From assembly GCA_022495995.1 (NCBI GenBank), contig JAFEMH010000924.1:310001-374000 (forward strand): 64,000 nucleotides of DNA. The letters run 5' to 3'. Made by a program: the position numbers and the translations under genes. The DNA is from Adenophora triphylla var. japonica (taxonomy: Eukaryota > Streptophyta > Magnoliopsida > Asterales > Campanulaceae). Below the pieces are notes generated by a model that saw only the letters and a program-made list of their open reading frames with translations, had not been told where the DNA came from and made no database searches. Below are positions 44,218 to 54,916 of this stretch, one piece after another. How positions within the stretch are numbered: position 1 is the first letter of the stretch; every line of letters starts with the position of its first letter.

Positions 44218-45884
44218 TCTAGAAGCTCGTCCCCGCTCCCGAACTCGTACCCCTGTCTTTCATTTTCCTGGGTCCCCGGGAGGTCCTTGGCCTAGGTATG
44301 TCAAATAAGTCGGTTTGAGCTCGCCCCAGCTCTGTTATATTGCGTGTCGGTGGTTCGATCAGGCCAGTCTCCCTCAAAGCAGCCCTGGCAGCTCTCTCTT
44401 ATCGCAACGCCTCTCTGCGAGCTATCACCACCTCCGGATCATCTCTCATAGCAGCTCTCCGGATCTCTCGCTTCCGATATTCCTCAGCAACGTCGCCGGT
44501 AACATTATCTAGATTCCCTTGGGCCTCTGTATCGCGGAAAGACCGGCTGGATGGGTAGTCTGCTCCTAGGCATTCCCGACGGCGAGCCTCTATCGCCAGC
44601 TCCACGGGACCCTGTTGCTCTTCATACCAAATCAGATACTCCGTGTTCAAGAATGTAAACCCTCTGGCCTGATGAAGGAGTGTCCGAGTAGGAAGAAAAC
44701 CCTCCAAGAAGGATCTGCTGAAGAACTGCATAGTTTAGGGCTCGATCATGACCATCGAAATAGCATCAGTCATCAGCCTCTCTCTCAAAGCCCGGATAAT
44801 TTGCTGAGGGTACCGATATTGCCTGCTCACTAGTGATGGTACACAGAATGAAGACACATGCAGTCCTGGCAGTCTGACTACCACCGACCCATCCTGAATG
44901 TCTCTCATGGTCTGTAATCCCCACGCCGGAATCCAGAAGTTCAGATCAACAGTCCCGTACCGCATCAACCTCACTTGCCAACTATCAGCGGCCGCGTCCC
45001 TTAGTAACCTGCGTTGTCTAGTCACCCAAGGCATCGCTGTCTGACCCTCTGGCAATGGCCCGATCAAGCGTAGTCTCTCAGAATGCCATAAAGATAGCAA
45101 AGTGGGGCTGCCCGCGCCCATGAAATCAGATCCCCCGGCTAGTCTATCAAGGCCATGGTAAGTCTCAGCTAATAGCAGCGGTACAATGTCCATTTCCCCT
45201 TGGCCGGACCAAATTTGATGAAGATCTACACCTAGGTCACCCCTAAGCTGTCTGACAACCTCCAACAGCGCCTGAGTAGACTCCGACATGTCCACAGAAG
45301 TAGTAGGATGACAGGGTAAACAATACATACATGTCCAGAGAAGTAGAAAGATCAAACAGCGCCGGACTGGAAGATCTCAGCCGAGCCATCCGGGTTAAGT
45401 CTATAAATTCACCATTCAGAATCATGGGTGTCATCTGATCTACTGGCAGGCACAGGAAGTCCGATAACTGCTCTACAATCGGCCGTCTGTCTCGAGGGAA
45501 TGCTACAGTTTCCGCCTCACCCAAGCCTGTCAATGCTCTGAAATCCTCCATGGTCGGCGTCAGATCATTGCATGACAAAGTAAACACATGCCTCTCCGAA
45601 TCCCAGAAATGCGAAGCGGCCCGGAGCAAGTCCCAATCGACCCTCCAGTTCTTCAAAGGCCAGAGGCACGGCATACCATATCGCTTATCAATGATTTTCC
45701 CATGATGCTTTTGGTGAAATTGTGAAACCCCGACAATGTCCTGGCGAAATTGATGCTCCCGAGAAGCTATTTCCTTGTTATAATGCTCCATGATGATTGA
45801 AAGTTTCAACCTTTGTTGCAGAAATCGTCTGTCTGTCAAGTTGGGGCTACTGGTGTCCTCCTGCTGAAAGAGCAATGCCTGCAA
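44218..45884 (-). pseudogene. RE4 opposite-strand gene (PMD/DUF7745-like), few breaks
   Basis: On the minus strand the N-terminal block (45884-45243) reads VDWDLLRAASHFWD and TPTMEDFRALTGL, the PMD/DUF7745-like signature. The next block (45355-44735) has ETYHGLDRLAGG and VVVRLPGLHVSSF. The last block (44731-44218) has FLEGFLPTRTLLHQ, TGLIEPPTRN and a basic/Ser tail ending at 44218. RE2 gene 2 aligns block by block in the same position and orientation. Joins between blocks need a frame change or introns. An acceptor-like TTTGCAG lies near 45884, so the first exon may be further upstream. The 45884 codon is TTG, not a real start. Function unknown. Confidence 0.65.
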
Positions 45885-45898
45885 ATGAAGCCTGATTC

Positions 45899-45985
45899 GA
45901 TTTTAAAAAGGGCTCTATTACGAGCTTCGTCTAGTCGTGCGACACCTCTTGACAAACAGACACGTCATGCCGGGCGACACCTTTG
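45899..45985 (-). promoter_or_regulatory. Paired CG motif and TATA-like word upstream of the RE4 opposite-strand gene
   Basis: GTCGTGCGAC (45934-45943) and GCCGGGCGAC (45969-45978), each followed by ACCTCTT or ACCTTTGG. A TTTTTAAAATC word (minus strand, about 45898-45908) lies between the pair and the coding region, as in RE2 gene 1. Confidence 0.45.
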
Positions 45986-46439
45986 GCCTGCTTCAGGAAG
46001 CATCAGGGTCTGGCAAGTGGTTTTCTATGGCACTCTCTAGCTCGTCGTCGCTGCAATACACCTGTACCTCATATTACTGCACGGGAGAGGATTTCCCCCC
46101 ACCACATGTATCACTATACACAATTACCCAAAATAGTCCCAGAAACTTATGTACAAGCCCGGAAAAGGCCAACCTGTCAATAACAAATAAACCGTATTCC
46201 TTTTCCCTCGTTCCCAGAACAAACAAACTCGTGCAAACAAGCTAACATAGTTTAACCTTCGCTAACAAAATAGCATAGTTAGATGTAGTGCTTCGAATGT
46301 TGTTTTCCCCCGCAGGTACAACAATTAACTGAGCAAATCTCAAAGATTGTCCCTCAAAGCAAAGCCAAGACAAAGAATCCGTGCCTATTTGAATCTCCCT
46401 AGCAAGGCGCATCGAGATCAATGGCCCCACCGTCCAAGT
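45986..46439. other. RE4 spacer, no gene seen
   Basis: No coding signal was recognised on either strand. It probably holds the upstream region of the opposite-strand gene. Confidence 0.4.
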
Positions 46440-46800
46440 GCCAACAAGAATCCTCTGCCCAGCAAGCAAATTTCCCGTCACAGCAGGCAAGATCCCAGAT
46501 CCCATACCAACCGTCAACAAAGATAGGATCCGCCGCCAAAGCATCCGCTGCCCAGCAAGCAAATTTCCCGTCATAGCAGGCAAGATCCCAGATCCCAAAG
46601 CCAACCGTCAACAAAGATAGGCCCCGCCGCCAAAGAATCCGCTGCCCAGCAAGCAAATTTCCCGTCACAACAGGTAAGGTCCCAGATCCCAAAGCCAATC
46701 ATCAACAAAGATAGCCCCATCACCAAAGCAAGAGTCCGCTGACCAGCAAGCAAAATTCCCGTCACAGCAAGTAAAGATCCCAGATCTCAAATCCAACAGT
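46440..46800. repeat. RE4 tandem repeat 1 (about 91 bp, four units)
   Basis: Units contain CAGCAAGCAAATTTCCCGTC, CAGGCAAGATCCCAGATCCC and CGTCAACAAAGATAG. They start near 46456, 46549, 46640 and 46740; the last is most diverged. Reading frames across them are repeat artefacts. Confidence 0.85.
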
Positions 46801-46920
46801 CAATAAAAGACCGCCCCGCACTCGTCAACCGTCAACAGCAGTTAGTAGCATAGGACCCTCCGGCAGCTACATCAATCCCCAGCAGCATAAACCATAGCAT
46901 CAGTCCCTCCGACAGCTACA

Positions 46921-47215
46921 AACCACATAGTCAGAAAGGGGTGATAACCACATAGTCAGAAAAGGGTGACAACCACATAGTCAGAAAGGGGTGACAACCA
47001 CATAGTCAGAAAGGGGTGACAACCACATAGTCAGAAAGGGGTGACAACCACATAGTCAGAAAAGGGGTGACAACCGCACAGTCAGAGAAAGGGGTGACAA
47101 CCACATAGTCAGAAAAGGGTGACAACCACATAGTCAGAAAGGGGTGACAACCGCACAGTCAGAGAAAGGGGTGACAACCGCACAGTCAGAGAAAAGGTTG
47201 ACAACCACACAGTCA
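46921..47215. repeat. RE4 tandem repeat 2 (25-28 bp, about twelve units)
   Basis: The unit is ACCACATAGTCAGAAAGGGG followed by TGACA, with a CCGCACAGTCAGAGAAAGG variant. It ends just before the CTACG block at 47224. It shares the word GTGACAACC with the RE2 repeat. Confidence 0.9.
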
Positions 47216-47223
47216 CTTCCGAA

Positions 47224-47259
47224 CTACGACCGGCTTGATTCCCTCCCAGGGATACGTAG
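47224..47259 (+). other. Second CTACG/CGTAG block in RE4
   Basis: CTACG (47224-47228), ATTCCC (47238-47243), GGGAT (47249-47253), CGTAG (47255-47259). Same layout as the block at 43865 but with another inner stem. Confidence 0.55.
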
Positions 47260-47367
47260 GAATCCTTTCTCCGAAGGTCCATCCATCCGATTTCCCAAAC
47301 CACTATCTAGCCCTCCGCCTTATTTCCCAGCCGCTCATTGGGATTGGGTCTTATTTTATCGACAACC

Positions 47368-47402
47368 TCACTTTTTCCAAAAGTGACATTGCCGAGGGGC
47401 TC
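47368..47402 (+). other. RE4 polypurine tract and preceding hairpin
   Basis: GCCGAGGGGCTC lies directly before the 3' LTR. Upstream, CACTTTT and AAAAGTG form a stem with a three-base loop (about 47369-47385). Confidence 0.7.
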
Positions 47403-49943
47403 TGTAAGTACGCTAATCCAATTTGCGACCTTTTCAGATGCATTTTAATATGATAAAATTGCATTTAGGGGCATTTTGGTAAATTCCCGATCCATCCCGA
47501 GACTTCCGGAAACATTTCATCAGTTTCTCGCGAAGGAAGTACCTTTTTGTACTTTGCTCAGGCTAAAGGACCTAAAAGGAATAAATATGTTTTGGACACT
47601 TTGGGTATTATCCAAGAAGGTTCCATAATCAGATTTGGCGCCAGAAATGGTTATGGTCACCTTGTGTCACGCGACAAGTCGAGGCATAGAAAGTGGATAC
47701 GTTATGCCGTGCGACATAAGGTAACCATAGACTGCAGCTATAAATAAGACCCTACCCCTCTCAGTTTGGGATCCCAATTCCAGCACCCTAACGTAACTCT
47801 GCATAAATTCCTCCAGAAACTCTCTCTCTCCTCCTTCCTCACCAAAACTACCCAAATTCCCCATCAATTCCCTTACCTCTAACCTCTCCTCAACCCAATT
47901 CCTTCCCTACTTCCTAAAACACTTCAGATCATCCAATTCAGTCCTCAGTCCGTGCCTAGATCTCTCTCCCAGAAGCTGAATCGAAGGCTTTTACACCTAA
48001 CTTGGTGTAGAAGTTGAGGACTACAAGGGTAACACACACTCTCTCTCTCTCTCTCTCTCTTATATTTTACTTAATTATTGTTCCTTCTTCTCCACTTGAT
48101 AATCAGGCTCCATCTGCCTCAGATTATCAAGTGGCAACTGCAATCTCTCTGTTTAAATCGTTTATACTTGAGTCCAATTGCTTGCTTATGATGTGATTTA
48201 CTTAGATTTGCAATTTGGATGTCAAGGGAGTGTGGATCTCCCATATCCACACTCCTTTGATTGATTCGTATCTAATTCATGTTGTTTTCATTGATTCTGG
48301 TATAATTATTGTGCATCTGTTGGATCTGCATCTCAGTTTGTGAGGTACCTGCAGATGGTAACCCTCTGTCACGCGACACATTTGGACATGAGGAGTCCTG
48401 TGTCACGTGACATGTTGTGACCATCTGCAGGGACCATGTTTCGGTTGTAAGTTGTTTTAGTTAGTTATTTTAGCATGTAGTTTCATGATTATGTTGTTTA
48501 GTGCTGGGATCTGATTTGTAATTGCATTTCGTGTTCATCTAGAGATTCTGTGATCTGTTCATTGTGAGTCTCTGCAAGCAGGGGCGGATGAATAGTGTTG
48601 CCTGGGGTTGCCCGGGCAACCCCAATTTTTTTTTTTTTGCAAAACGACGTCGTTTTGAAGTGTTTAAAAAAAACAAAAACCTTAAAGCATAAAGCAATAA
48701 CCAGCTGTCAAAGGCAAACCAAAAGTCCAAAGAAAAAACTACGTCTGAAACAATAAAAAAAGAAGAAGTCAACGAATTAAAAAAAGAAAAGAAAGGAGAA
48801 AGAAAAAGAAAACGACGAGTGCCATATCTCTCTCTCGTCGACTCGCCGCCACCCGCCGGCCTCTCCTTCCCTGATCCACCGCCGAGCGCCCAGCGGCAGC
48901 CACCATTACTTACCGCCAACCGACTCTTATGGACGAGGAGACGCCCCAATCCCATCAACCACCTCAACAAACCAAGAAGATTCTCTCAAATCAAAGGTAA
49001 ACCTTAAAAATCTAAAATTGCTTGAGGGTTTGAGAAATTGATTTGATTTTGATGTATCATATTTAAAGATTTTTTAAAAACATTTTAAATATTTTGTTTG
49101 ACTTTATTTCAAACTTTCTTTCGTTTACAAATTACAGCAGTTTAAAAAAAAAAGAGAAATTAATATTATATTCTCTATTGTTTTTGTTTTTAGGATTGTT
49201 TGAGTTGAGGCCAAGAAAGAAAAAAAATCAATTTTTTGTTTTTTTTTCTAAAATAGTGGATTAAATAATTTGAATGGTGACAGTGACACGGTTTGAAATC
49301 TAGGTTTTGTTCACACTTCACATATTTGAATTATTTATTTTTTATTCGAATTTTGAAATATATTTGAATAATTGATGTATGTTGACGTATTGAAGCCTAC
49401 TATATTTATGTATGTAAACATTTTGAATTTTAGTTTCGCGCCAATTTTTTTTTAGTAAAGAACAGGCAACCCCAAATGTTTTGGTGTAGATCCGCCACTG
49501 TCTGCAAGGTGACCATTGGTTTCACGCGACACATTTGGACATGAGGAGTTCTGTGTCACGCGACAGATATGGTCCTTTACAGAGAACATGATTTCCTTTG
49601 TAATCTGGTTTTATTACTGTAAAGGGATGTGGCCTCCCGAACAATTGGTCTACAAGTTGTAATGATCTTGTATATTCAATAAAATTCATGTTTGTTGCCC
49701 TTGTCTATTATCATCGTTTGCACATTTATTTGAATTATTTGGATGTCTAAATTAGAAAGACTCTTCTACGGACGAGGCGTGTTGGGTGAACTCTCGGTTC
49801 TTCCCAACACGTAACCTGACCCCGAACCCATTCTCTTTTAAAAGGTTTTTCAAAGTGCACCTCCAAAAGCATGGTGTGGCGACTCCTTTCTTTTCATTTT
49901 AAACCGAGAAAAAACAAAAATTTTTCGGGCGAGTGCGCATTCA
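47403..49943 (+). repeat. RE4 3' LTR, interrupted by a hAT derivative
   Basis: Matches 32824-34456 apart from the insertion at 48579-49500. It ends CGCATTCA at 49943. The CT microsatellite is shorter (48039-48060). Module M2 has one altered core here (TGTCACGTGACA). Confidence 0.92.
48579..49500. mobile_element. Non-autonomous hAT element in the RE4 3' LTR
   Basis: Termini CAGGGGCGGAT and ATCCGCCACTG are inverted with one mismatch. The 8-bp duplication TCTGCAAG lies at 48571-48578 and 49501-49508. An 8-bp duplication and CA..TG ends of this kind fit the hAT superfamily. The 922 bp hold no transposase; a GC-rich stretch near 48815-48990 followed by a GT donor-like AAAGGTAAACC may be a leftover leader exon. 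Confidence 0.88.
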
Positions 49944-52037
49944 TGGGGACTATAATTTAGAGGGTTAAACTTGATTCTTACTTTAGTTGGTTGATAGGGG
50001 ATCTGCCTTGAACATAATGCCGCTAAAGATAATGGGAATCTTGGGTATTAGTCCATCCGACTTGAGACCCTCCGGGCAAATAGTAAGGGCCTATGACTGC
50101 ACGAGCCACAAAGTTTTAGGAATGATCAAAATAAATGTTGAATTTGGGAATGTTGCAACGCCGATAGAATTTCAAGTGATTTATATCCCATCTTCCTTTA
50201 ATCTGCTTTTGGGGAGACCATGGTTGCATAGTACTGGTGGGGTTGCCTCTACTTTGCATCAGTGTGTGAAGATCATGAAAAGGGGCAATATTGTGATGAT
50301 CACATGGGAATCAGTTACTAGCAGTGAAAAATCGACAATCCTATCCTTCAGGTTCAGTATGGCATAGTAGAAATAACACTTACGGGCTACCACTTAATTC
50401 CGTCTTCATCCTCTTCAGTGAATGCAATAGAGGCCGGGGAAGAGAAGATCTTTTAAGAAGAAGATCTCAAGGAGATCAAGCCGAGTTCGGAGCCTCTCAA
50501 GAACTGGTACTCAACTGGTGGCCTATTGGAACGGAGAAAATCATGGAAGAAAAGATGGGCTATACACTTTGCTTCCTCAAGCAACCCGAATTGTTTTCAT
50601 TGACTTTTGAATCTAGTTGTGCCTCCGATGACCTCGCTCCCAAGGACATTGAGGCAATTTTTGAGCGTGTATTCCCTTTTTGTCAATTAGAAATTTGATA
50701 TATCCTGAGTACCCCGAGATTGCAAACATCATAATTGACGAATTAACTTATAACAATAATAATGAAATAGTTAATAATGAATCATATGATGAAACAGGCC
50801 AAAAAAATAATAAACTCTTAAAAGAATTAGCTCAGTAGGTTTGTAGTCGTGGTGAAAATGGGTTATGGGCTGATGAAGAGTTACATACTATTAATCTGGG
50901 TACCGAGTAAGAACCAAAGGAGACAAAGATTGGCATCTTCTTCAAATGGGAACAAAAATACCGTGTTGATTGTGTTACTCAAAGAATATATGGATGTGTT
51001 TTCATGGTCCTATCAAGATATGTAGAGGCTAGATCGAAAAGTAGTGGAGCACTGTATACTACTCACTCCAGATGCTAAGTCAGTCAAGCATAAACTCCGC
51101 AAGATCAAGCCAGAATGGTCGCTACATGTCAAAGAAGAGGTTATGAAAATAATCAGTGTGGGATCTATCAAGGTGATTAAATATCCGACATGGTTGGCCG
51201 ACATAGTAACGATACGAAATACAAGGGAAAAATTCTGAGACTGTGTTGACGACATAATCATTCACTCTAAGGCTATGTATTGCCAGCACTTGATTGATTT
51301 AAGGAAATTATTTGAGAGGTCAAGGAAGCACAAAATTAGGTTGACCCTTGCAAAGTTTACATATGAAATAATAAAAGAGGAAGGTATTGGGACACATAGT
51401 CACAAAAAGGAGGAATTGAAGCAGACCCCTCTAGGGTTAAAGCCATTATTGACATGCCTCCACCAAAGACCCATAATATACCAAAGAAAATTCCATTTAT
51501 TTTGTTAGCAGGAGATTCCAGGGAAGTGAACGGAATTACTCAGCTATAGAAAATCATATGTTGCTCTAGACTGGGTAACCAATAAATTGAAACATTATGT
51601 GGAAGCCTTCCCGATCAAGCTGGAAGTAAGGGTCGATCTGCTCATATACATCTTCGAGAAGTCATTCGTCACACTAAAATCCATTAGGGGGAAAGTGCTC
51701 AATGATCAGCTTATTGAATTTCCGTGTGACGAAGCAAAGGGGAGAAACCTGTGATTTCATGACAAAGATATGATGCCTACGACGACTGAAAATGAGTGGC
51801 AAATTTTTGCCATGTGACAAAACAAATAAAATCATGTAAGAAACTTATGAAGGAAAATGCGGACCAGAGCTTATAAACAACGAATGGCGAGGGCTTTCAA
51901 CAAAAAGTAAAGTCAAGAGACATCAAAGTTAGAGACATGGTACTTCGACAACACTTGCCAAATGCTCTCAATCCTATGGAAAATGGAGACCACGCTAGGT
52001 AGGACCTTATGTGGTAAAAAAGATCTTGAGCGACGGC
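49944..52037 (+). pseudogene. RE3 internal remnant: protease, RT and integrase pieces
   Basis: After the duplicated TGGGG the sequence enters protease almost at once (VDRGSALNIMPLKIMGIL, about 49987; LLLGRPWLHSTGG near 50207), so the leader and gag are missing. RT pieces follow: KSVKHKLRKIKPEWSLHVKEE (about 51080), then directly VDDIIIHSK (51243), with the RT centre deleted. RNase H traces lie near 51500-51660. An integrase C-terminal trace lies near 51890-52030 and ends where the RE5 LTR begins. Many stops. Confidence 0.7.
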
Positions 52038-52589
52038 TATAGATATCCCAAAAAATGGTTTCATGCTTCCTAGGGACGTCTAATTCATTTTATTACATTT
52101 TGGAGTCGCCACCTATGTTTTAAAGAGAAACATGAGAAACCTATGTCAAATTGATTTTAAGCATGCAAAAAACTAATGATTCTAGATGATGGAGTTTGAG
52201 GGTTAGGTTATATAACGGGTAGGTGTTAGGCACATGCTCCTCCGCCCGACCTTAAGGCCGATCTTGCTACTTTAGGTGTTCTATTTTAGTTATTGTCCTC
52301 TAATTCAATTGTTTAACCAAATATTAACACATAGGGGGATTTTAGGGGTAGTTGGAATGTATGGGAGGCAATTTATGGCCAATTCAATAGTGTGAAATGA
52401 CCTTAAAAAAGTCTCCCTTCTGATGGGGATTGCATACATTGGGGTAGAAAAGCACAATAAAAATTATATAGAAAAGAGACAAGAAAAGTACCTTATTAAT
52501 TACCTTTACGGGAATGCCTTACAATTATAAGGCTTGTTTCCTCCAAAGCTTGTTGCAAAAGAGAAGGATTGTGTGTTCTGTTTTTTTGT

Positions 52590-52658
<69 letters not shown>

Positions 52659-53112
52659 AAAGAGTTTAGTCTAATTCTTTAAGGTTGAAGTAGTTACCCA
52701 TTTCAAGGAGGAGAAGGTCTCCTTTTATAGGATAAGGGGTAAAACAAAGAGGGAAACCCATAAAAAAATCGCCATCCATGGCTGGGATTTAATGGGGAGG
52801 AGTTACAAATCATAAAAGACAGAGATATTTGGAGGGAATCAACCAGTCAAGGTGAGACTCGCGCGAGTCCCATATGGCGACTCAAACTCGCATGAATCCC
52901 CCAGGCCTGGCGTGACTCGCCCGAGTTAGGTGAAAAGAGAATGATAGAAATGACCAAAAAGGTTAACTCCGTTATTTAGTTTAGCCCCGAAACTAACCGA
53001 ATCAGTCAGGAACTTGACGAAATTAGACAAAAGTTAATGAAAATCAATAGAAAAAAGATAAAGGATAGATCCTGTATGTAATTGGGTGTTAGAGGTCAAA
53101 GGTGGGGTGACT
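52038..53112 (-). repeat. RE5 LTR (minus strand)
   Basis: On the minus strand it starts TGTAGTCACCCC at 53112, preceded by a purine tract (plus 53113-53124, minus GCCGAGGGGCTT), so it is a 3' LTR. It ends near 52038 inside RE3 integrase. Its last 250 bases resemble the RE3 LTR in inverted orientation. It has a TATAAAA box (plus 52723-52729), a GA microsatellite (52593-52653) and three ACTCGC palindromes upstream of the TATA. Confidence 0.7.
52856..52926 (-). promoter_or_regulatory. Three CG palindromes upstream of the RE5 TATA box
   Basis: GACTCGCGCGAGTC (52856-52869) is a perfect 14-base palindrome. ACTCGCATGAAT (52886-52897) and GACTCGCCCGAGT (52914-52926) are related copies. They lie about 130-200 bases upstream of the minus-strand TATA box. 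Confidence 0.5.
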
Positions 53113-53470
53113 ACAAAGCCCCTCGGCGGCATGGATTGCGAAGAAAAACGCGTCGACGATAGAACGGACATCCGCCTTGTACGTCAAAAAGAAATACTCA
53201 ATGGGGAAGAAAATAAAAGGTAAGAGAGTGTCTCATGCGTAGGCGATATTTTTTTGTTCCGATCGGATGCCGAGGGAAGGTCATAGTTCGGATGCCGAGG
53301 TGACTTTGTTGTAGGTGCGATCAGATGACATGGACTCACTCCATTGTTGGTGCGATCAGATGTCGTAGGACTCAGACTGATTGCTACGATGGATGCCGAG
53401 GGGACTCACTCGTTGTTGGTGCGATCAAATGTCGTGGGACTTTGATTGATGTGTTTTCACCCATCCAAAT
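53113..53470 (-). repeat. RE5 internal 3' end with short repeats
   Basis: Next to the purine tract are degenerate tandem copies containing GGTGCGATCA(G/A)ATG and GGATGCCGAGG (about 53255-53450), comparable in position to the repeat zones of RE2 and RE4. The rest of RE5 is absent. Confidence 0.55.
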
Positions 53471-54916
53471 GATATACCTTTAGACCTATTTGATGCTCAA
53501 CCTTGGGTTCTTTGATATATTTTTAGAGTGTTTATGAGTATAGGGAATGAAATGAAAAAATTGTAGATTATGATTGAAAAAAAATGAAAAGAAATGATCA
53601 AGAGCGGAGCGGTAAATGAGGAAAGAATGGAAATTATAGAAAGATAAAGTAGAGATGACCTGGAGAATTCACTACCATTGGATATTTCTCGTTGATATCT
53701 TTCCAATGATATATGACATATCCCAATCGGAGTCCGTATGAATAAGTTATGAGCTCCGAAAGTTCAGATGAAAAGGTACAAGTCGGAATGCCGAAGGTTT
53801 GACCACACACCATAATACAGTGTGCCCGCACCACACAACAGAAACTCCAGAGAGCCACAGTACACTAGGGCGACCACACCCTCCAACGACCTTTTTGTGA
53901 ATTTTCTAAAATTTTAGGGCCCTATTGGGTATTAATTTCAGGGACTTTTGGGGTATTTTTTCGTAATTGGAGGACTTTCTGGAATTTATAAAATCTCATG
54001 GACCGTCTGGGACTTTTTGGCCAACATCTAATATTTTCCTTTTTCAACAAGGAATCCTTATGTTTTTCTAATTTTGACACCTTTTTAGCCCTAGAATAAT
54101 TAACAAACTTTTAGCCATGTACATTTTTCATGCTTTATTCTCTTTTTCAAAAGATTTAAGATACAAGTTTTTATTTAATTAATTTTTGTCTTTGTTCTTA
54201 TTATTATGAGTAGCTAAATTCTCTAGATTCATGGGTTGGATGTAAAATAACAAATCTCTATGCTATAATCTAATTCTTCCATTCAATCATGTTCTAGTTC
54301 TTCAAAATATTCTCAATTCAAGGTTTTAATGTTGCAAATTTATGTTAAGATAATTTTGGCAACTATTTGAGTATTAATTGGATCATTAATTTTGAGTGAT
54401 TAATACATTAATCACTACTTTGATGAATAGATCTAATTGAAGTCGTAATAGAATTCAAAAGGGTTTAGGTTCATATAATTCTTGAGTGCTTAATTCGTTT
54501 TTTGCATGTTATGTAGCCGTAATAGAATAAATAATATAAAGAGAAACATATGATTGCAATTCGGCGAGCTAACCATCCCAATCATTAATTTGGTGAATGA
54601 ACCCTATAATGAGTTTGGTTTTCTTAAACTATAAAAATAGTAGAGTGAAGGTATTGAGAAGTACAACCTGGGAATCCTTCTCGTAATTTGAATTTCCTCT
54701 TGTTTTAATTAGTTTAATTGCTTTTAATTATTTTAGTAATTAGTAAAATCAAAACCAAAAACCCAATATTTTATTTTCTTGTTTAACCGTTGAGAATCAA
54801 ACTGTTGATACACAAGTCCCTGTAGATTCGAGCCTTGCTTGTGCATATTACTACACCGAAAACTAGTGCACTTGCTAGGTTTTAATTACAAGTGGGGTTT
54901 TTCCCCAACAAGTTTT
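53471..54916 (+). repeat. Probable LTR of an Athila-like element (RE7)
   Basis: The 3' end before 54917 has the features of plant Athila LTR ends (a GTCCCTGTAGATTCGAGCCTT stretch, then GTGCACTTGC and AACAAGTTTTTG). The left border was not found. No coding signal. Confidence 0.45.

Larger units (their letters stand above)
32824..49943 (+). mobile_element. RE4: best-preserved Tat-type LTR retrotransposon, nested in RE3
   Basis: LTRs at 32824-34456 and 47403-49943 (the latter enlarged by a hAT derivative) differ by about 3% in their first 350 bases by eye. A 5-bp target duplication TGGGG flanks the element (32819-32823 and 49944-49948). The internal order is primer site, leader, gag, protease, G-patch linker, RT, degenerate RNase H, second RNase H, integrase, post-integrase RNA structures, opposite-strand gene, two tandem-repeat zones and purine tract. 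Gag-pol has several stops and frameshifts, so the copy is probably not autonomous. Confidence 0.93.

Noticed and set aside
46921..47215. Regular short repeats that look like a CRISPR array
   Set aside because: The units are contiguous with no unique spacers of constant length, in a plant retroelement; it is a minisatellite.
48539..48970. Minus-strand frame of 143 codons in the hAT derivative
   Set aside because: It crosses the element border and LTR; composition is from a GC-rich leader, with no transposase motif.
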